DNA of 52,140 nt from CAYTTR01 sp964440805 (GTDB taxonomy: Bacteria > Acidobacteriota > Aminicenantia > Aminicenantales > Aminicenantaceae), in the NCBI GenBank assembly GCA_964440805.1, contig CAYTTR010000017.1, positions 1 to 52,140 of the forward strand. The letters run 5' to 3'. The translations under genes and the position numbers were made by a program. The notes under the pieces are model-generated. The model had not been told where the DNA came from, did not search any database, and worked only from the letters and a program-made list of their open reading frames with translations. Positions within the stretch are counted from its first letter, which is position 1; each line of letters starts with the position of its first letter. Below are positions 42,832-51,397 of the stretch, in pieces.

Positions 42832-43682
42832 AAAAAAAAGCATTAGGAAAAGGGCTCAAAGCCTTCTTGCCGGAGGATTATGGGATTTTAAAAGAAGACC
42901 GCTTTGTTGAGATGGACCTGGAGAACCTCAAGCCAAATCCACTCCAACCAAGGACTTCCTTCGATCAGGGATCAATCGAAGAATTAGCCCGCTCAATTAA
43001 AGAAACGGGAGTTCTCCAGCCCCTGGTAGTGGTGCCTTCTAAAGACGATGACAGATTCACCATCATTGTCGGTGAAAGACGCTGGCGAGCTGCCCAAAAA
43101 ATTGGTCTGCAGAAAATTCCTGTAATCATCAGGAACCTGAACAGGGCCCAACAACTGGAAGCCTCTCTTATCGAAAATCTCCAAAGGGAAGACCTTAATC
43201 CTCTGGAAATTGCCAATGCCTACCAAAAAATGATGGAAGAACTGGGCTATACTCAACAAGAAACTGCTGATAAGGTGGGCAAAGACCGGGCTTCAGTGGC
43301 CAATTACCTTCGTCTTCTAAAGCTTCCTGAAGAAGTAAAGGAACATCTGGCTCAAGGAAGAATCTCTATGGGGCATGCCCGGGCCCTCCTCGCACTCGAG
43401 AATCCTTCAGATCAGATAGCCCTAACCCAGCAGGTCATTAGAGGAGATCTTTCGGTAAGAGAAGTGGAGCGCCGGATTCAGAGAATTAAAAAACAACCCC
43501 AAAAGCGGGAAGAAAAGGAGGCTGATCCCAACCTCATGGCTTTTCAGGAAGAGCTTATCAAGACATTGGGAACCAAGGTGTCAATCGCCGGGAACTCTCA
43601 AAAAGGAATACTCAAGATTTATTACTATTCCCTGAATGACCTTAACCGTATCTACGTCAAGATAAAAGGAGCTCGTTCATGA
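42828..43682 (+). CDS. parB: Chromosome partitioning protein ParB/Spo0J
   Basis: 284 residues. The CTPase/nuclease-like N domain has NPLQPRTSFDQGSIEELARS and IVGERRWRAAQKIGL (the GERRxRA motif), followed by the helix-turn-helix (TQQETADKVGKDRASVANYLRLL) that binds parS, and the C-terminal dimerisation domain (IKIYY-like ILKIYYYSLNDL). It overlaps the bactofilin gene by 4 bases. The matching parS site lies within mnmG. Confidence 0.95.
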   Translation: MKKKALGKGLKAFLPEDYGILKEDRFVEMDLENLKPNPLQPRTSFDQGSIEELARSIKETGVLQPLVVVPSKDDDRFTIIVGERRWRAAQKIGLQKIPVIIRNLNRAQQLEASLIENLQREDLNPLEIANAYQKMMEELGYTQQETADKVGKDRASVANYLRLLKLPEEVKEHLAQGRISMGHARALLALENPSDQIALTQQVIRGDLSVREVERRIQRIKKQPQKREEKEADPNLMAFQEELIKTLGTKVSIAGNSQKGILKIYYYSLNDLNRIYVKIKGARS

Positions 43683-44092
43683 AAGATAAAAAAAAGGAAT
43701 ACGACGAAGACAAAATCACTGGTTTCTTTGACAAAGATACAGAAATCAGAGGCGACCTCAGTTTTAAAGGCTCATTCCGGATCGATGGCTATTTCAATGG
43801 AAAAATCAACTCGGACTCTGTCTTAATCGTAGGAGAGAATGGCAAGATCGAAGCCGATATCAAAGTGGGTTGTATAGTAATAAACGGTGAAATTAAGGGA
43901 AACATACAGGCTACAGAAAGGGTTGAAGTCCACTCCAGCGGCAGAATCCATGGTTCTGTTGTCTCGCCGAAACTGATTGTAGAGGAGGGAGCATTTTTGG
44001 AAGCCAATTGTCAGACCACTGATAAACTTCCCCCATCTCCCCCCAAAAGTATCCCTGTCAAAAACGAGGAAGAACCAGGAACCAGCTCGTGA
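43679..44092 (+). CDS. Bactofilin (polymer-forming cytoskeletal protein)
   Basis: 137 residues with a beta-helical core (FFDKDTEIRGDLSFKGSFRI, DGYFNGKINSDSVLIVGENG, IEADIKVGCIVINGEIKGNI) and Pro-rich tail (KLPPSPPKSIPVKNE). Bactofilins polymerise without nucleotide and position cell-wall or segregation proteins; in myxobacteria some bind ParABS. The 4-base overlaps with parB and kdsB suggest expression together with both segregation and envelope genes. Confidence 0.9.
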   Translation: MKDKKKEYDEDKITGFFDKDTEIRGDLSFKGSFRIDGYFNGKINSDSVLIVGENGKIEADIKVGCIVINGEIKGNIQATERVEVHSSGRIHGSVVSPKLIVEEGAFLEANCQTTDKLPPSPPKSIPVKNEEEPGTSS

Positions 44093-44814
44093 ACAAGGTT
44101 CTGGGAGTAATCCCGGCTCGCTTCGGCTCCCAAAGATTTCCGGGGAAGCCTTTGGCCCGAATTTTGGGAAAGCCAATGATTCAATGGGTTTATGAAAGAG
44201 CCAAAACATCTTCTCTCTGCAATCGCCTTATTATTGCTACCGATGATCAGAGAATTATCGATTCTGCCAGAAAATTTGGTGCCGAAGCCTGCCAAACCTC
44301 AGCCTCTCATTCTTCAGGAACAGAGAGGGTAGCTGAAGTGGCTAAGCGAATGGATTATCCATTTGTCCTTAATATTCAAAGCGATGAACCTCTCCTTGAG
44401 GGAGATATGCTTGATAATCTAATCCGGGGCTTAACTGAAGATAATGTATACTATGTCACTCTGGCCTCCGTATGTCAGAACAAGAAAGAATTCCAAGACC
44501 CAAATGTGGTCAAAGTCATTTTTGACCATGAAGGATATGCTTTGTATTTCTCCCGCGCTCCGGTGCCTTTCCGGTCTTCATCCTTTTTCTGGCGGCATAT
44601 CGGTATTTACGGCTACCGTAAAAAATTTCTCCGGAAATTTTCCAGTATGGCCCCTACATTTTTAGAAAAACAGGAAAAACTGGAGCAATTAAGAGCTCTA
44701 GAACATGGATATCGTCTTAAAGTTATTAAAACTTCTCATCAAACCTTGAGTGTGGATACTCCTCAAGATATAATCAAAGTCGAAAAAGTATTACAGACAG
44801 GGTCCAATGCCTAA
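44089..44814 (+). CDS. kdsB: 3-deoxy-manno-octulosonate cytidylyltransferase
   Basis: 241 residues from a GTG start overlapping the bactofilin stop. VIPARFGSQRFPGKPLARILGKPM is the nucleotide-binding opening; QSDEPLLEGDMLDNLI, APVPFRS and HIGIYGYRKKFL are family motifs. It activates Kdo to CMP-Kdo for lipopolysaccharide. The CTP it needs is made by pyrG, the next gene, which it overlaps by 8 bases. Confidence 0.95.
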   Translation: MNKVLGVIPARFGSQRFPGKPLARILGKPMIQWVYERAKTSSLCNRLIIATDDQRIIDSARKFGAEACQTSASHSSGTERVAEVAKRMDYPFVLNIQSDEPLLEGDMLDNLIRGLTEDNVYYVTLASVCQNKKEFQDPNVVKVIFDHEGYALYFSRAPVPFRSSSFFWRHIGIYGYRKKFLRKFSSMAPTFLEKQEKLEQLRALEHGYRLKVIKTSHQTLSVDTPQDIIKVEKVLQTGSNA

Positions 44815-46429
44815 ATTTATTTTTGTCACCGGAGGAGTTCTTTCAGCCCTGGGAAAGGGTATTGCCGCTGCTTCCATGGGCATGCTCTTGGAATCCCACA
44901 ACTTCAAGATCACTCTGCAAAAGTTTGATCCCTATCTCAATGTAGATCCGGGCACTATGAATCCTTTCCAACATGGCGAAGTATTTGTAACTGATGACGG
45001 AGCCGAGACCGACCTGGATTTAGGACATTACGAACGGTTTACTTCCACTCAGGCCACCAAGGCTCACAACTGGACAGCAGGCAAAATATATGAAAGGATT
45101 CTCCGGAAGGAGCGGGAAGGAAAGTTCCTGGGCAAAACTGTTCAGGTGATTCCTCATGTAACAGAGGAAATAAAGAAAGCCTTTTACGCAGTGGCCAATA
45201 ACAATGATATTATTATTATCGAGATTGGGGGCACGGTGGGAGATATCGAGAGTCTTCCTTTTCTGGAGGCTACCAGGCAAATGAGACTGTCCCTTGGCCA
45301 GGAAAACACCTTGTTTGTTCATTTGACTCTTGTTCCGTTTATCAAGACCTCCGGAGAGTTGAAAACAAAGCCTACCCAACACAGCGTCAAAGAACTCCGG
45401 GCTATCGGTATCCAGCCTGATATCATTCTTTGCCGGACAGATAGGTTTCTCAGCAAAAACATAAGGGAAAAAATATCTCTTTTTACCAATGTCCCCCTGG
45501 AAGCAGTTGTAACGGCTATAGATGTGGCTAATATATACGAGATTCCTCTAGTATTTGCCGGCCAGAATTTGGACAAAATAATCATAAAAAGGCTGAGCCT
45601 TCCCCCAAAAAAACGGCAACTTTCCCGCTGGAAAAATATGGTTGAACAAATGAAAAATCCCAAGGATGAAGTTTGTATAGCCTTAGTGGGAAAATATGCC
45701 GGACTTCATGACTCCTATATCAGCCTGAAACAGGCGTTGGATCACGCCGGCACAGCCCACCAGCTGAAAGTGAAAATCGCCTGGATTGAAGCAGAAGCCC
45801 TGGAAAAAGGCAAAGCTGAGGATACCCTGGGCCAGATTGATGGGATCCTGATTCCAGGGGGCTTTGGGACCAGGGGAATCGAAGGAAAGATCAAAGCCGC
45901 CCAGTATGCCCGGACCAAAAAAGTTCCTTTCTTTGGGATTTGCCTCGGCATGCAATGCGCCACCATTGAATATGCCAGAAACGTCGCCATGTTAAAAGAT
46001 GCCAACAGCACTGAGTTCAATTCTCATACTCCACACAAAATATTTTTTAAATGGCGGGAACTAAAGGGAGTGAAAGACCTTGGTGGTACCATGCGTCTTG
46101 GTAAATTTCTCTGCCGGTTAAAGAAGGGAACATTTGCGGAGAAGGCTTACGGAAAGCTTTCCATCTATGAACGGCATCGGCATCGTTATGAATTCAATCC
46201 GGGATTTGAAAACACTCTATACCAGGCCGGGCTTGTATTTTCCGGAAAAAATCCCGAACACGATCTTGTTGAAATCATCGAAGTTAAAAAACACCCCTGG
46301 TTTCTTGGATGTCAGTTCCACCCGGAATTCAAATCCAAACCATTATCCCCACATCCTCTTTTTGAAGCCTTTATTGGAGCCAGTCATGCTTACCGCGTCC
46401 AAAGAAATAAACATCACTCCGAAAGTTAA
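44807..46429 (+). CDS. pyrG: CTP synthase
   Basis: 540 residues: a synthetase domain (FIFVTGGVLSALGKGIAAAS, QKFDPYLNVDPGTMNPFQHGEVF) and a class I glutamine amidotransferase domain with nucleophile Cys in FFGICLGMQCA and the His/Glu pair near QFHPEFKS. It converts UTP to CTP. Placement between kdsB and kdsA is common in diderms. It overlaps kdsB by 8 bases and kdsA by 44 bases. Confidence 0.97.
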   Translation: MPKFIFVTGGVLSALGKGIAAASMGMLLESHNFKITLQKFDPYLNVDPGTMNPFQHGEVFVTDDGAETDLDLGHYERFTSTQATKAHNWTAGKIYERILRKEREGKFLGKTVQVIPHVTEEIKKAFYAVANNNDIIIIEIGGTVGDIESLPFLEATRQMRLSLGQENTLFVHLTLVPFIKTSGELKTKPTQHSVKELRAIGIQPDIILCRTDRFLSKNIREKISLFTNVPLEAVVTAIDVANIYEIPLVFAGQNLDKIIIKRLSLPPKKRQLSRWKNMVEQMKNPKDEVCIALVGKYAGLHDSYISLKQALDHAGTAHQLKVKIAWIEAEALEKGKAEDTLGQIDGILIPGGFGTRGIEGKIKAAQYARTKKVPFFGICLGMQCATIEYARNVAMLKDANSTEFNSHTPHKIFFKWRELKGVKDLGGTMRLGKFLCRLKKGTFAEKAYGKLSIYERHRHRYEFNPGFENTLYQAGLVFSGKNPEHDLVEIIEVKKHPWFLGCQFHPEFKSKPLSPHPLFEAFIGASHAYRVQRNKHHSES

Positions 46430-47231
46430 AATCGGAGGAACAAAATCATTTTTCCTTATAGGAGGCCCCTGTGTTATCGAAAGCAGGGAAAAAACTCTTT
46501 TTCTGGCAAAAGAGATAAAAAAAGTATGCTCTCTCTTAGAGATCCCCTTTATATTCAAAGCCTCCTACGATAAAGCCAACCGCAGCTCTATTCGTTCCTA
46601 CAGAGGCCCGGGAATAGATGAAGGTCTAAAGATACTCCGACAGGTAAAAGAAGAAGTGGATGTTCCTGTTCTCTCTGATGTCCATGAGACCTGTCAGGTG
46701 GAAAAGGCGGCTGAAGTTCTGGATGTCCTCCAGATTCCAGCCTTTCTCTGTCGTCAGACAGATCTTCTCTTTGCTGCTGCCCGCAGCGGAAAGCCGGCAA
46801 ACATAAAAAAAGGGCAATTTCTCTCTCCTTACGATATGAAAAACATCATCGAAAAATTTCTAAGCCAGGGAAGCTCGAATATTATCCTTACCGAAAGAGG
46901 AACCTGTTTCGGTTACCATAACTTAGTTTTTGATGTCCGAACAATTCCGGTCATGAAACAATGGAGCTTTCCAGTAGTTATTGATGCTTCTCACAGTGTC
47001 CAGAAACCTGGTGGGCAAGGAGAAGTTTCGGGGGGAGAGGCTGAATTTATATCTTATATTGCCCAGGCGGGAGTCAGCGTTGGAGCAGATGGAGTATTCC
47101 TGGAAATCCATGACTCCCCTGAAACGGCTCTTTCTGATGGGCTCAACTCACTGATATTAAATAAGTTACAGCCATTATTAAAGACGCTTCTGGAGATCAG
47201 AGCCGCTCTCCTGAAATCATTATCTTATTGA
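46386..47231 (+). CDS. kdsA: 3-deoxy-8-phosphooctulonate synthase
   Basis: 281 residues from the ATG at 46386, preceded by GGAG six bases away; an in-frame extension into pyrG is not conserved. FFLIGGPCVIESREKTLFLA, FKASYDKANRSSIRSYRGPG, DVHE and ASHSVQKPGGQGEVSGG are diagnostic. It condenses arabinose-5-phosphate with PEP to Kdo-8-phosphate. The Cys in GPCVIES and the His/Glu metal residues point to a possible metal-dependent class, which is not certain. It is followed by kdsD after 13 bases. Confidence 0.95.
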   Translation: MLTASKEINITPKVKIGGTKSFFLIGGPCVIESREKTLFLAKEIKKVCSLLEIPFIFKASYDKANRSSIRSYRGPGIDEGLKILRQVKEEVDVPVLSDVHETCQVEKAAEVLDVLQIPAFLCRQTDLLFAAARSGKPANIKKGQFLSPYDMKNIIEKFLSQGSSNIILTERGTCFGYHNLVFDVRTIPVMKQWSFPVVIDASHSVQKPGGQGEVSGGEAEFISYIAQAGVSVGADGVFLEIHDSPETALSDGLNSLILNKLQPLLKTLLEIRAALLKSLSY

Positions 47232-47244
47232 CAAAGGGGAAAAA

Positions 47245-48222
47245 ATGAGCTTAAGCAGAGATCAAATTCTCCAGATGGGAAAGGAAGTCCTGGAAATCGA
47301 GGCCAAGGCTGTTCAGGAACTTTGCTCTCAACTTAATGACAGCTTTGTCCAGGCAGTAGAACTTCTTTCCCGGACTCCATCCCGGGTCATTGTAACCGGA
47401 ATGGGAAAATCGGGACTAGTTGGCCGAAAAATAGCAGCCACTCTTTCCAGTTGCGGCACACCGTCTATCTTTATTCATCCGGCCGAAGCAGGTCATGGTG
47501 ACCTGGGCATGATTCTCAAGCAGGATATTGTTATCGCCATTTCTTATAGCGGAGAAACAAGGGAACTCCTGGGGCTGCTTGAGTTTTTCAAGCGCATCGG
47601 GCTCAAGCTTATTTGCATTACCGGCAATCCCCAATCCCGGCTGGCCCGTTATTCTGATATCGTCCTCCTAGCTAAAATAGAAAAGGAAGCAGAGCCCGGT
47701 GGACTTGTTCCCACCTCAAGCTCCACTGCCACCATGGCCCTGGGCGATGCTCTGGCTATTGCTCTTATGAGAAAGAAAGGTTTCACCGTAGACGACTTTG
47801 CTCTAGTTCATCCCAAAGGATATATTGGGAAAAAATTAATTAAAATAAGAGATTTAATGCATAAAGGCCAACAAATTCCAGCGGTTACTATGGATTCTTC
47901 AATGAGCGCAGTCTTAGAAGAAATGACCGAAAAGAAGCTGGGGATGACCTGTGTGGTCGATAACCAGAAGCGTTTAACCGGGATCATCACTGACGGAGAC
48001 CTTCGGCGTAAAATGCAACAATACAGAGATCGTTTAATAAAGAAAACCGCCGGAGAATGCATGACTCCTCAACCTCTGACCATAAAGAAAGACGATCTGG
48101 CCACAACCGCTCTTAATCTCATGGAAGAAAACAAAATCACCTCTCTTGTGGTAATAGACGACCAAAGAGAAATTGAAGGAATTATTCACCTTCATGACCT
48201 CTGGAGAACGGAGATGTTTTAA
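47245..48222 (+). CDS. kdsD: Arabinose-5-phosphate isomerase
   Basis: 325 residues: an N-terminal SIS domain (VIVTGMGKSGLVGRKIAATL, then HPAEAGHGDLGM and SYSGETRELL) and two CBS domains (about 205-325). It makes arabinose-5-phosphate from ribulose-5-phosphate for KdsA. It is encoded directly after kdsA and shares one base with kdsC (TAATG). Confidence 0.94.
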   Translation: MSLSRDQILQMGKEVLEIEAKAVQELCSQLNDSFVQAVELLSRTPSRVIVTGMGKSGLVGRKIAATLSSCGTPSIFIHPAEAGHGDLGMILKQDIVIAISYSGETRELLGLLEFFKRIGLKLICITGNPQSRLARYSDIVLLAKIEKEAEPGGLVPTSSSTATMALGDALAIALMRKKGFTVDDFALVHPKGYIGKKLIKIRDLMHKGQQIPAVTMDSSMSAVLEEMTEKKLGMTCVVDNQKRLTGIITDGDLRRKMQQYRDRLIKKTAGECMTPQPLTIKKDDLATTALNLMEENKITSLVVIDDQREIEGIIHLHDLWRTEMF

Positions 48223-48758
48223 TGACCAACGAGCAAAAAGCCCAAAGAATCAAGATGATCTTGATGGATGTGGACGGTACTCTCACCGATGGTTCTCTTC
48301 TTTTACTATCCGCAGGAGAAGAGTTGAAATCCTACAATGTCCGGGACGGCATGGGAATATTAATAGCCAGCTTGGCTGGTTTAAAAACAGGAATAATAAC
48401 CGGGAAAATATCCGAGCCTTTGAAAAAGAGGGCTGAAAAGTTGAAGATATTAGAGCTTCACCAGGGCATTTTGGATAAAAAAAGCATTCTTCTGGACATA
48501 TGCCAGCGCCATGCTTTAGAACCAGAAGACATCGCTTACATCGGTGATGATTTAGGAGATTTGGACATAATGGAAGCGGTGGGTTTTTCCGGAGCGGTCG
48601 GGGATGCCCATCCCAAAGTAATAAAACAATGTCATTACCAATGTTCCAAACCAGGAGGCAAAGGAGCAGTCAGGGAATTTATTGAATTTATAATTAATGC
48701 CCAGGGGAAATGGAATCTTATCGAGGAAAAAATAAGCGAGCTTACTAAAATCAAATAA
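48222..48758 (+). CDS. kdsC: 3-deoxy-manno-octulosonate-8-phosphatase
   Basis: 178 residues of the short HAD C0 type. DVDGTLTDG carries the catalytic D16 and D18; ITGK and GDDLGDLDIMEAVG hold the remaining motifs. It removes the phosphate from Kdo-8-phosphate. With kdsB, kdsA and kdsD this completes the CMP-Kdo pathway in one series. Confidence 0.93.
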   Translation: MTNEQKAQRIKMILMDVDGTLTDGSLLLLSAGEELKSYNVRDGMGILIASLAGLKTGIITGKISEPLKKRAEKLKILELHQGILDKKSILLDICQRHALEPEDIAYIGDDLGDLDIMEAVGFSGAVGDAHPKVIKQCHYQCSKPGGKGAVREFIEFIINAQGKWNLIEEKISELTKIK

Positions 48759-48804
48759 AGTTGTAAGTATTTGATCCCATAGTTATTTCCGAAAGGAGAA
48801 AAAA

Positions 48805-50175
48805 TTGACCCTAAAACAAAGTATTTTCAGGCAATATGATATCCGGGGAGTGGTGGGGCAAGATTTAACTCCGGAGACAGTAGGGCTTCTGGGGAAAGGA
48901 ATTGGTACTTATCTGCGGAGGAAAAACTGCCGCCGGATTGCCTTGGGCAGAGACTGCCGCCTGAGTTCTCCGGAATTCTTCCAAGCAATAAGTCAGGGAC
49001 TGGCCTCTACCGGTTGTTTCCTTGTCGACCTGGGTACAATTCCTACCCCTCTTCTTTATTTTGCTGTTTATCACAAGGGATATGAAGGAGGGGTAATGAT
49101 TACCGGTTCCCATAATCCACCGGAATACAACGGCTTCAAGATTATGGCCGGTAAAGAAACCCTTTATGGGGAAGAAATTCAGGAAATTTACAAAATTATC
49201 AAGGAAGGAAAATTCCAAAAGGACTCAGGAGCCTCCATTCGTCAGGAAAATATCACTCCCGAGTACCAGGATTATGTCTGTCAGAATGTTTCTCTCGAGA
49301 AAAAACTAACCATTGCTGTGGATGCCGGCAATGGAACCGCAGGTGAAGTGGCGGTGCCTTTATTCAAACGCCTCGGGTGTGAGGTTACTCCTCTTTATTG
49401 TGAGATGGATGGAAACTTTCCCCATCACCACCCCGATCCTACCCTGCCTAAAGCTTTAGAAGACCTGATCAAAACGGTTCGAGAAAACCGGTTTGATTGC
49501 GGCATTGCCTATGACGGCGATGGTGATCGCCTCGGCGTTATTGACGACCGGGGCCAAATCATCTGGGGCGACAAGTTAATGATTGTTTTTTGCCGGGATA
49601 TACTTCCTTCAAACCCGGACGCTGCAGTCATCTCCGAAGTCAAAGCCTCCAAGCTTCTTTATGAAGAAATTGAAAAACTGGGTGGCAGGGCCATCATGTG
49701 GAAGACGGGGCACTCTCTGATCAAGAAAAAGATAAGTCAAGAAAAGGCCATCCTGGCCGGGGAAATGAGCGGGCATGTGTTTTTTGCCGATAAATGGTTC
49801 GGCTTTGATGATGCCATTTATGCCTCTGCCCGGCTGCTGGAGATTCTCTCCCGAAAAAAAGAGAGCCTTTCCCAGATGCTGGCTGATCTTCCCTCAACTT
49901 TTAGTACTCCGGAAATACGGGTTTACGCTTCAGATGAAGTAAAATTCAAAATAGTAGAGGAAGTCAAAAAAGAATTAGCCCGTAAATATCCAATAGTGGA
50001 TATAGACGGTGTCCGGGCTACTTACCCTCACGGATGGGCCCTTGTCCGGGCTTCAAACACCCAGGAAGTGCTGGTTCTCCGCTTTGAAGCCGATACCGAG
50101 GAGAACCTCAAGGCCATCAGGAAAGAAGTGGAAAAAACCATCGAAAAAGCCATTCAAAACCTGGAATCCTCGTGA
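48805..50175 (+). CDS. Phosphomannomutase/phosphoglucomutase
   Basis: 456 residues from a TTG start with AAAGGAG upstream. The phosphoserine is S102 in TGSHNPPEYNG; YDGDGDRLGVI binds Mg; GEMSGHVFF is the sugar loop; GVRATYPHGWALVRASNTQE is the phosphate-binding end. It supplies hexose-1-phosphates for LPS and glycans. It overlaps uppP by 4 bases. Whether it prefers mannose or glucose is not decided by sequence. Confidence 0.93.
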   Translation: MTLKQSIFRQYDIRGVVGQDLTPETVGLLGKGIGTYLRRKNCRRIALGRDCRLSSPEFFQAISQGLASTGCFLVDLGTIPTPLLYFAVYHKGYEGGVMITGSHNPPEYNGFKIMAGKETLYGEEIQEIYKIIKEGKFQKDSGASIRQENITPEYQDYVCQNVSLEKKLTIAVDAGNGTAGEVAVPLFKRLGCEVTPLYCEMDGNFPHHHPDPTLPKALEDLIKTVRENRFDCGIAYDGDGDRLGVIDDRGQIIWGDKLMIVFCRDILPSNPDAAVISEVKASKLLYEEIEKLGGRAIMWKTGHSLIKKKISQEKAILAGEMSGHVFFADKWFGFDDAIYASARLLEILSRKKESLSQMLADLPSTFSTPEIRVYASDEVKFKIVEEVKKELARKYPIVDIDGVRATYPHGWALVRASNTQEVLVLRFEADTEENLKAIRKEVEKTIEKAIQNLESS

Positions 50176-50969
50176 GCCTTCTACAAATACTATTTCTGGC
50201 CGTGGTCCAGGGTTTGACGGAGTTTTTTCCTGTCTCAAGCTCCGGCCACCTGGTTATTTTTCAAGTTCTTTTCGGCCTGGAAGAACCACAGGTCTTTGTT
50301 GACGCCATGCTGCATGCAGGAACCCTTCTGGCTTTGCTGGCATATCTGCGGAAAGACCTGCTGGCCATTGCCCGGGCGCTGGGCCGACTATTTACCAAAC
50401 AGGAAAACAGGCTGCAGGATAAAAATCTAAAATTTTTTATCTATCTGGTAATTGCTTCAGTGCCCACAGGTATTATGGGATATTTTTTGGACGATTTTTT
50501 CGAGTCCATGTTCAACTCAATGCGTACTGTGGGGGGAGCTCTCCTGGTAACATCTTTGGTTCTTTTCCTTACCAAGTGGAGCAAAGAAAAAAAACTCCTG
50601 GGGACTCCCGGCCAGGCTCTTCTTATCGGTATTCTTCAGGGAATGGCCATTACGCCCGGTTTTTCCCGTTCGGGCTTTACCATTTCCGGAGGCCTCCTCC
50701 TCGGCTGGAAAAGGGAAGAGGCCACCCGCTTTTCTTTCCTTTTATCCATCCCTGCCATTATGGGTGCCTGCCTTTATCAAATACATAAAATCAACTGGGC
50801 CTATTCAGAGTGGGGTAAAGTAGGAGCAGGGATATTGCTTTCGGCTGTGGCAGGATATTTTTCTCTTGTTTATTTAGCCCGATTGGTTAAAAAAGGGAAA
50901 TTTTATCTCTTTTCATTTTATTGTTTCGGTCTTGGGTCTTCGGCTTTAATTCTCTCTTTTTTCCTCTGA
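50172..50969 (+). CDS. uppP: Undecaprenyl-diphosphatase UppP (BacA)
   Basis: 265 residues, GTG start overlapping the mutase stop. About eight helices. VVQGLTEFFPVSSSGHL and ITPGFSRSGFTISGGLLLGW are the two active motifs. It recycles the undecaprenyl carrier for peptidoglycan and LPS. Its 3' end overlaps the convergent zinc-ribbon gene by 24 bases. Confidence 0.95.
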   Translation: MSLLQILFLAVVQGLTEFFPVSSSGHLVIFQVLFGLEEPQVFVDAMLHAGTLLALLAYLRKDLLAIARALGRLFTKQENRLQDKNLKFFIYLVIASVPTGIMGYFLDDFFESMFNSMRTVGGALLVTSLVLFLTKWSKEKKLLGTPGQALLIGILQGMAITPGFSRSGFTISGGLLLGWKREEATRFSFLLSIPAIMGACLYQIHKINWAYSEWGKVGAGILLSAVAGYFSLVYLARLVKKGKFYLFSFYCFGLGSSALILSFFL

Positions 50970-51260
50970 GGAAACCCCTTTAACCAGGACTTTTTCCTTC
51001 CACCTTTTCCGGCAGTCAAGACAGATATATTCTTCCACTCTTTCTTTCGTCCGGCGGGGTCTTTCTTTTAAAAGCCTGCCGGCTACAGCCAAAATAACCA
51101 AAATCAGAATAACCGGATGAAGCTGAAGGAGAAAAAAAGCAGCCAAAGCCCCACCCAGGAGTAAAAAAGCAACCGCCAGCACAATCCCAAACGGATAATC
51201 GCTTTGGTAATCCCTTTCGGCGGGAGAGATATTGTCTGAACCGCAGCGAGGACAGGGCAA
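50946..51260 (-). CDS. Small zinc-ribbon membrane protein, unknown function
   Basis: 104 residues. A CPRC pair opens the protein and a CLDC pair closes it (ICLDCRKRW), so the four Cys can form one zinc ribbon. Between them are two hydrophobic stretches (about 25-62), likely two membrane helices. The tail is charged. Its 3' end overlaps uppP on the other strand. No recognised family beyond the ribbon; function unknown. Confidence 0.65.
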   Translation of the reverse strand: MPCPRCGSDNISPAERDYQSDYPFGIVLAVAFLLLGGALAAFFLLQLHPVILILVILAVAGRLLKERPRRTKERVEEYICLDCRKRWKEKVLVKGVSSEEKREN

Positions 51261-51397
51261 CAGTAAGCTTCCTTTCTCTTGGAATAAACCTAATCTACTT
51301 CAAGAGCATTGTCAAACATGTTTTGGGCCCAATAAATTTTCTTGATAAGTCAACCAATTTCTGCCATCATCTTTTTTAGATATTTATGGAGGAAAAA

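Noticed and set aside
46134..46385. N-terminal extension of kdsA into pyrG
   Set aside because: The translated extension is out-of-frame pyrG sequence without homology; the ATG at 46386 has a good ribosome site and the family N-terminus.
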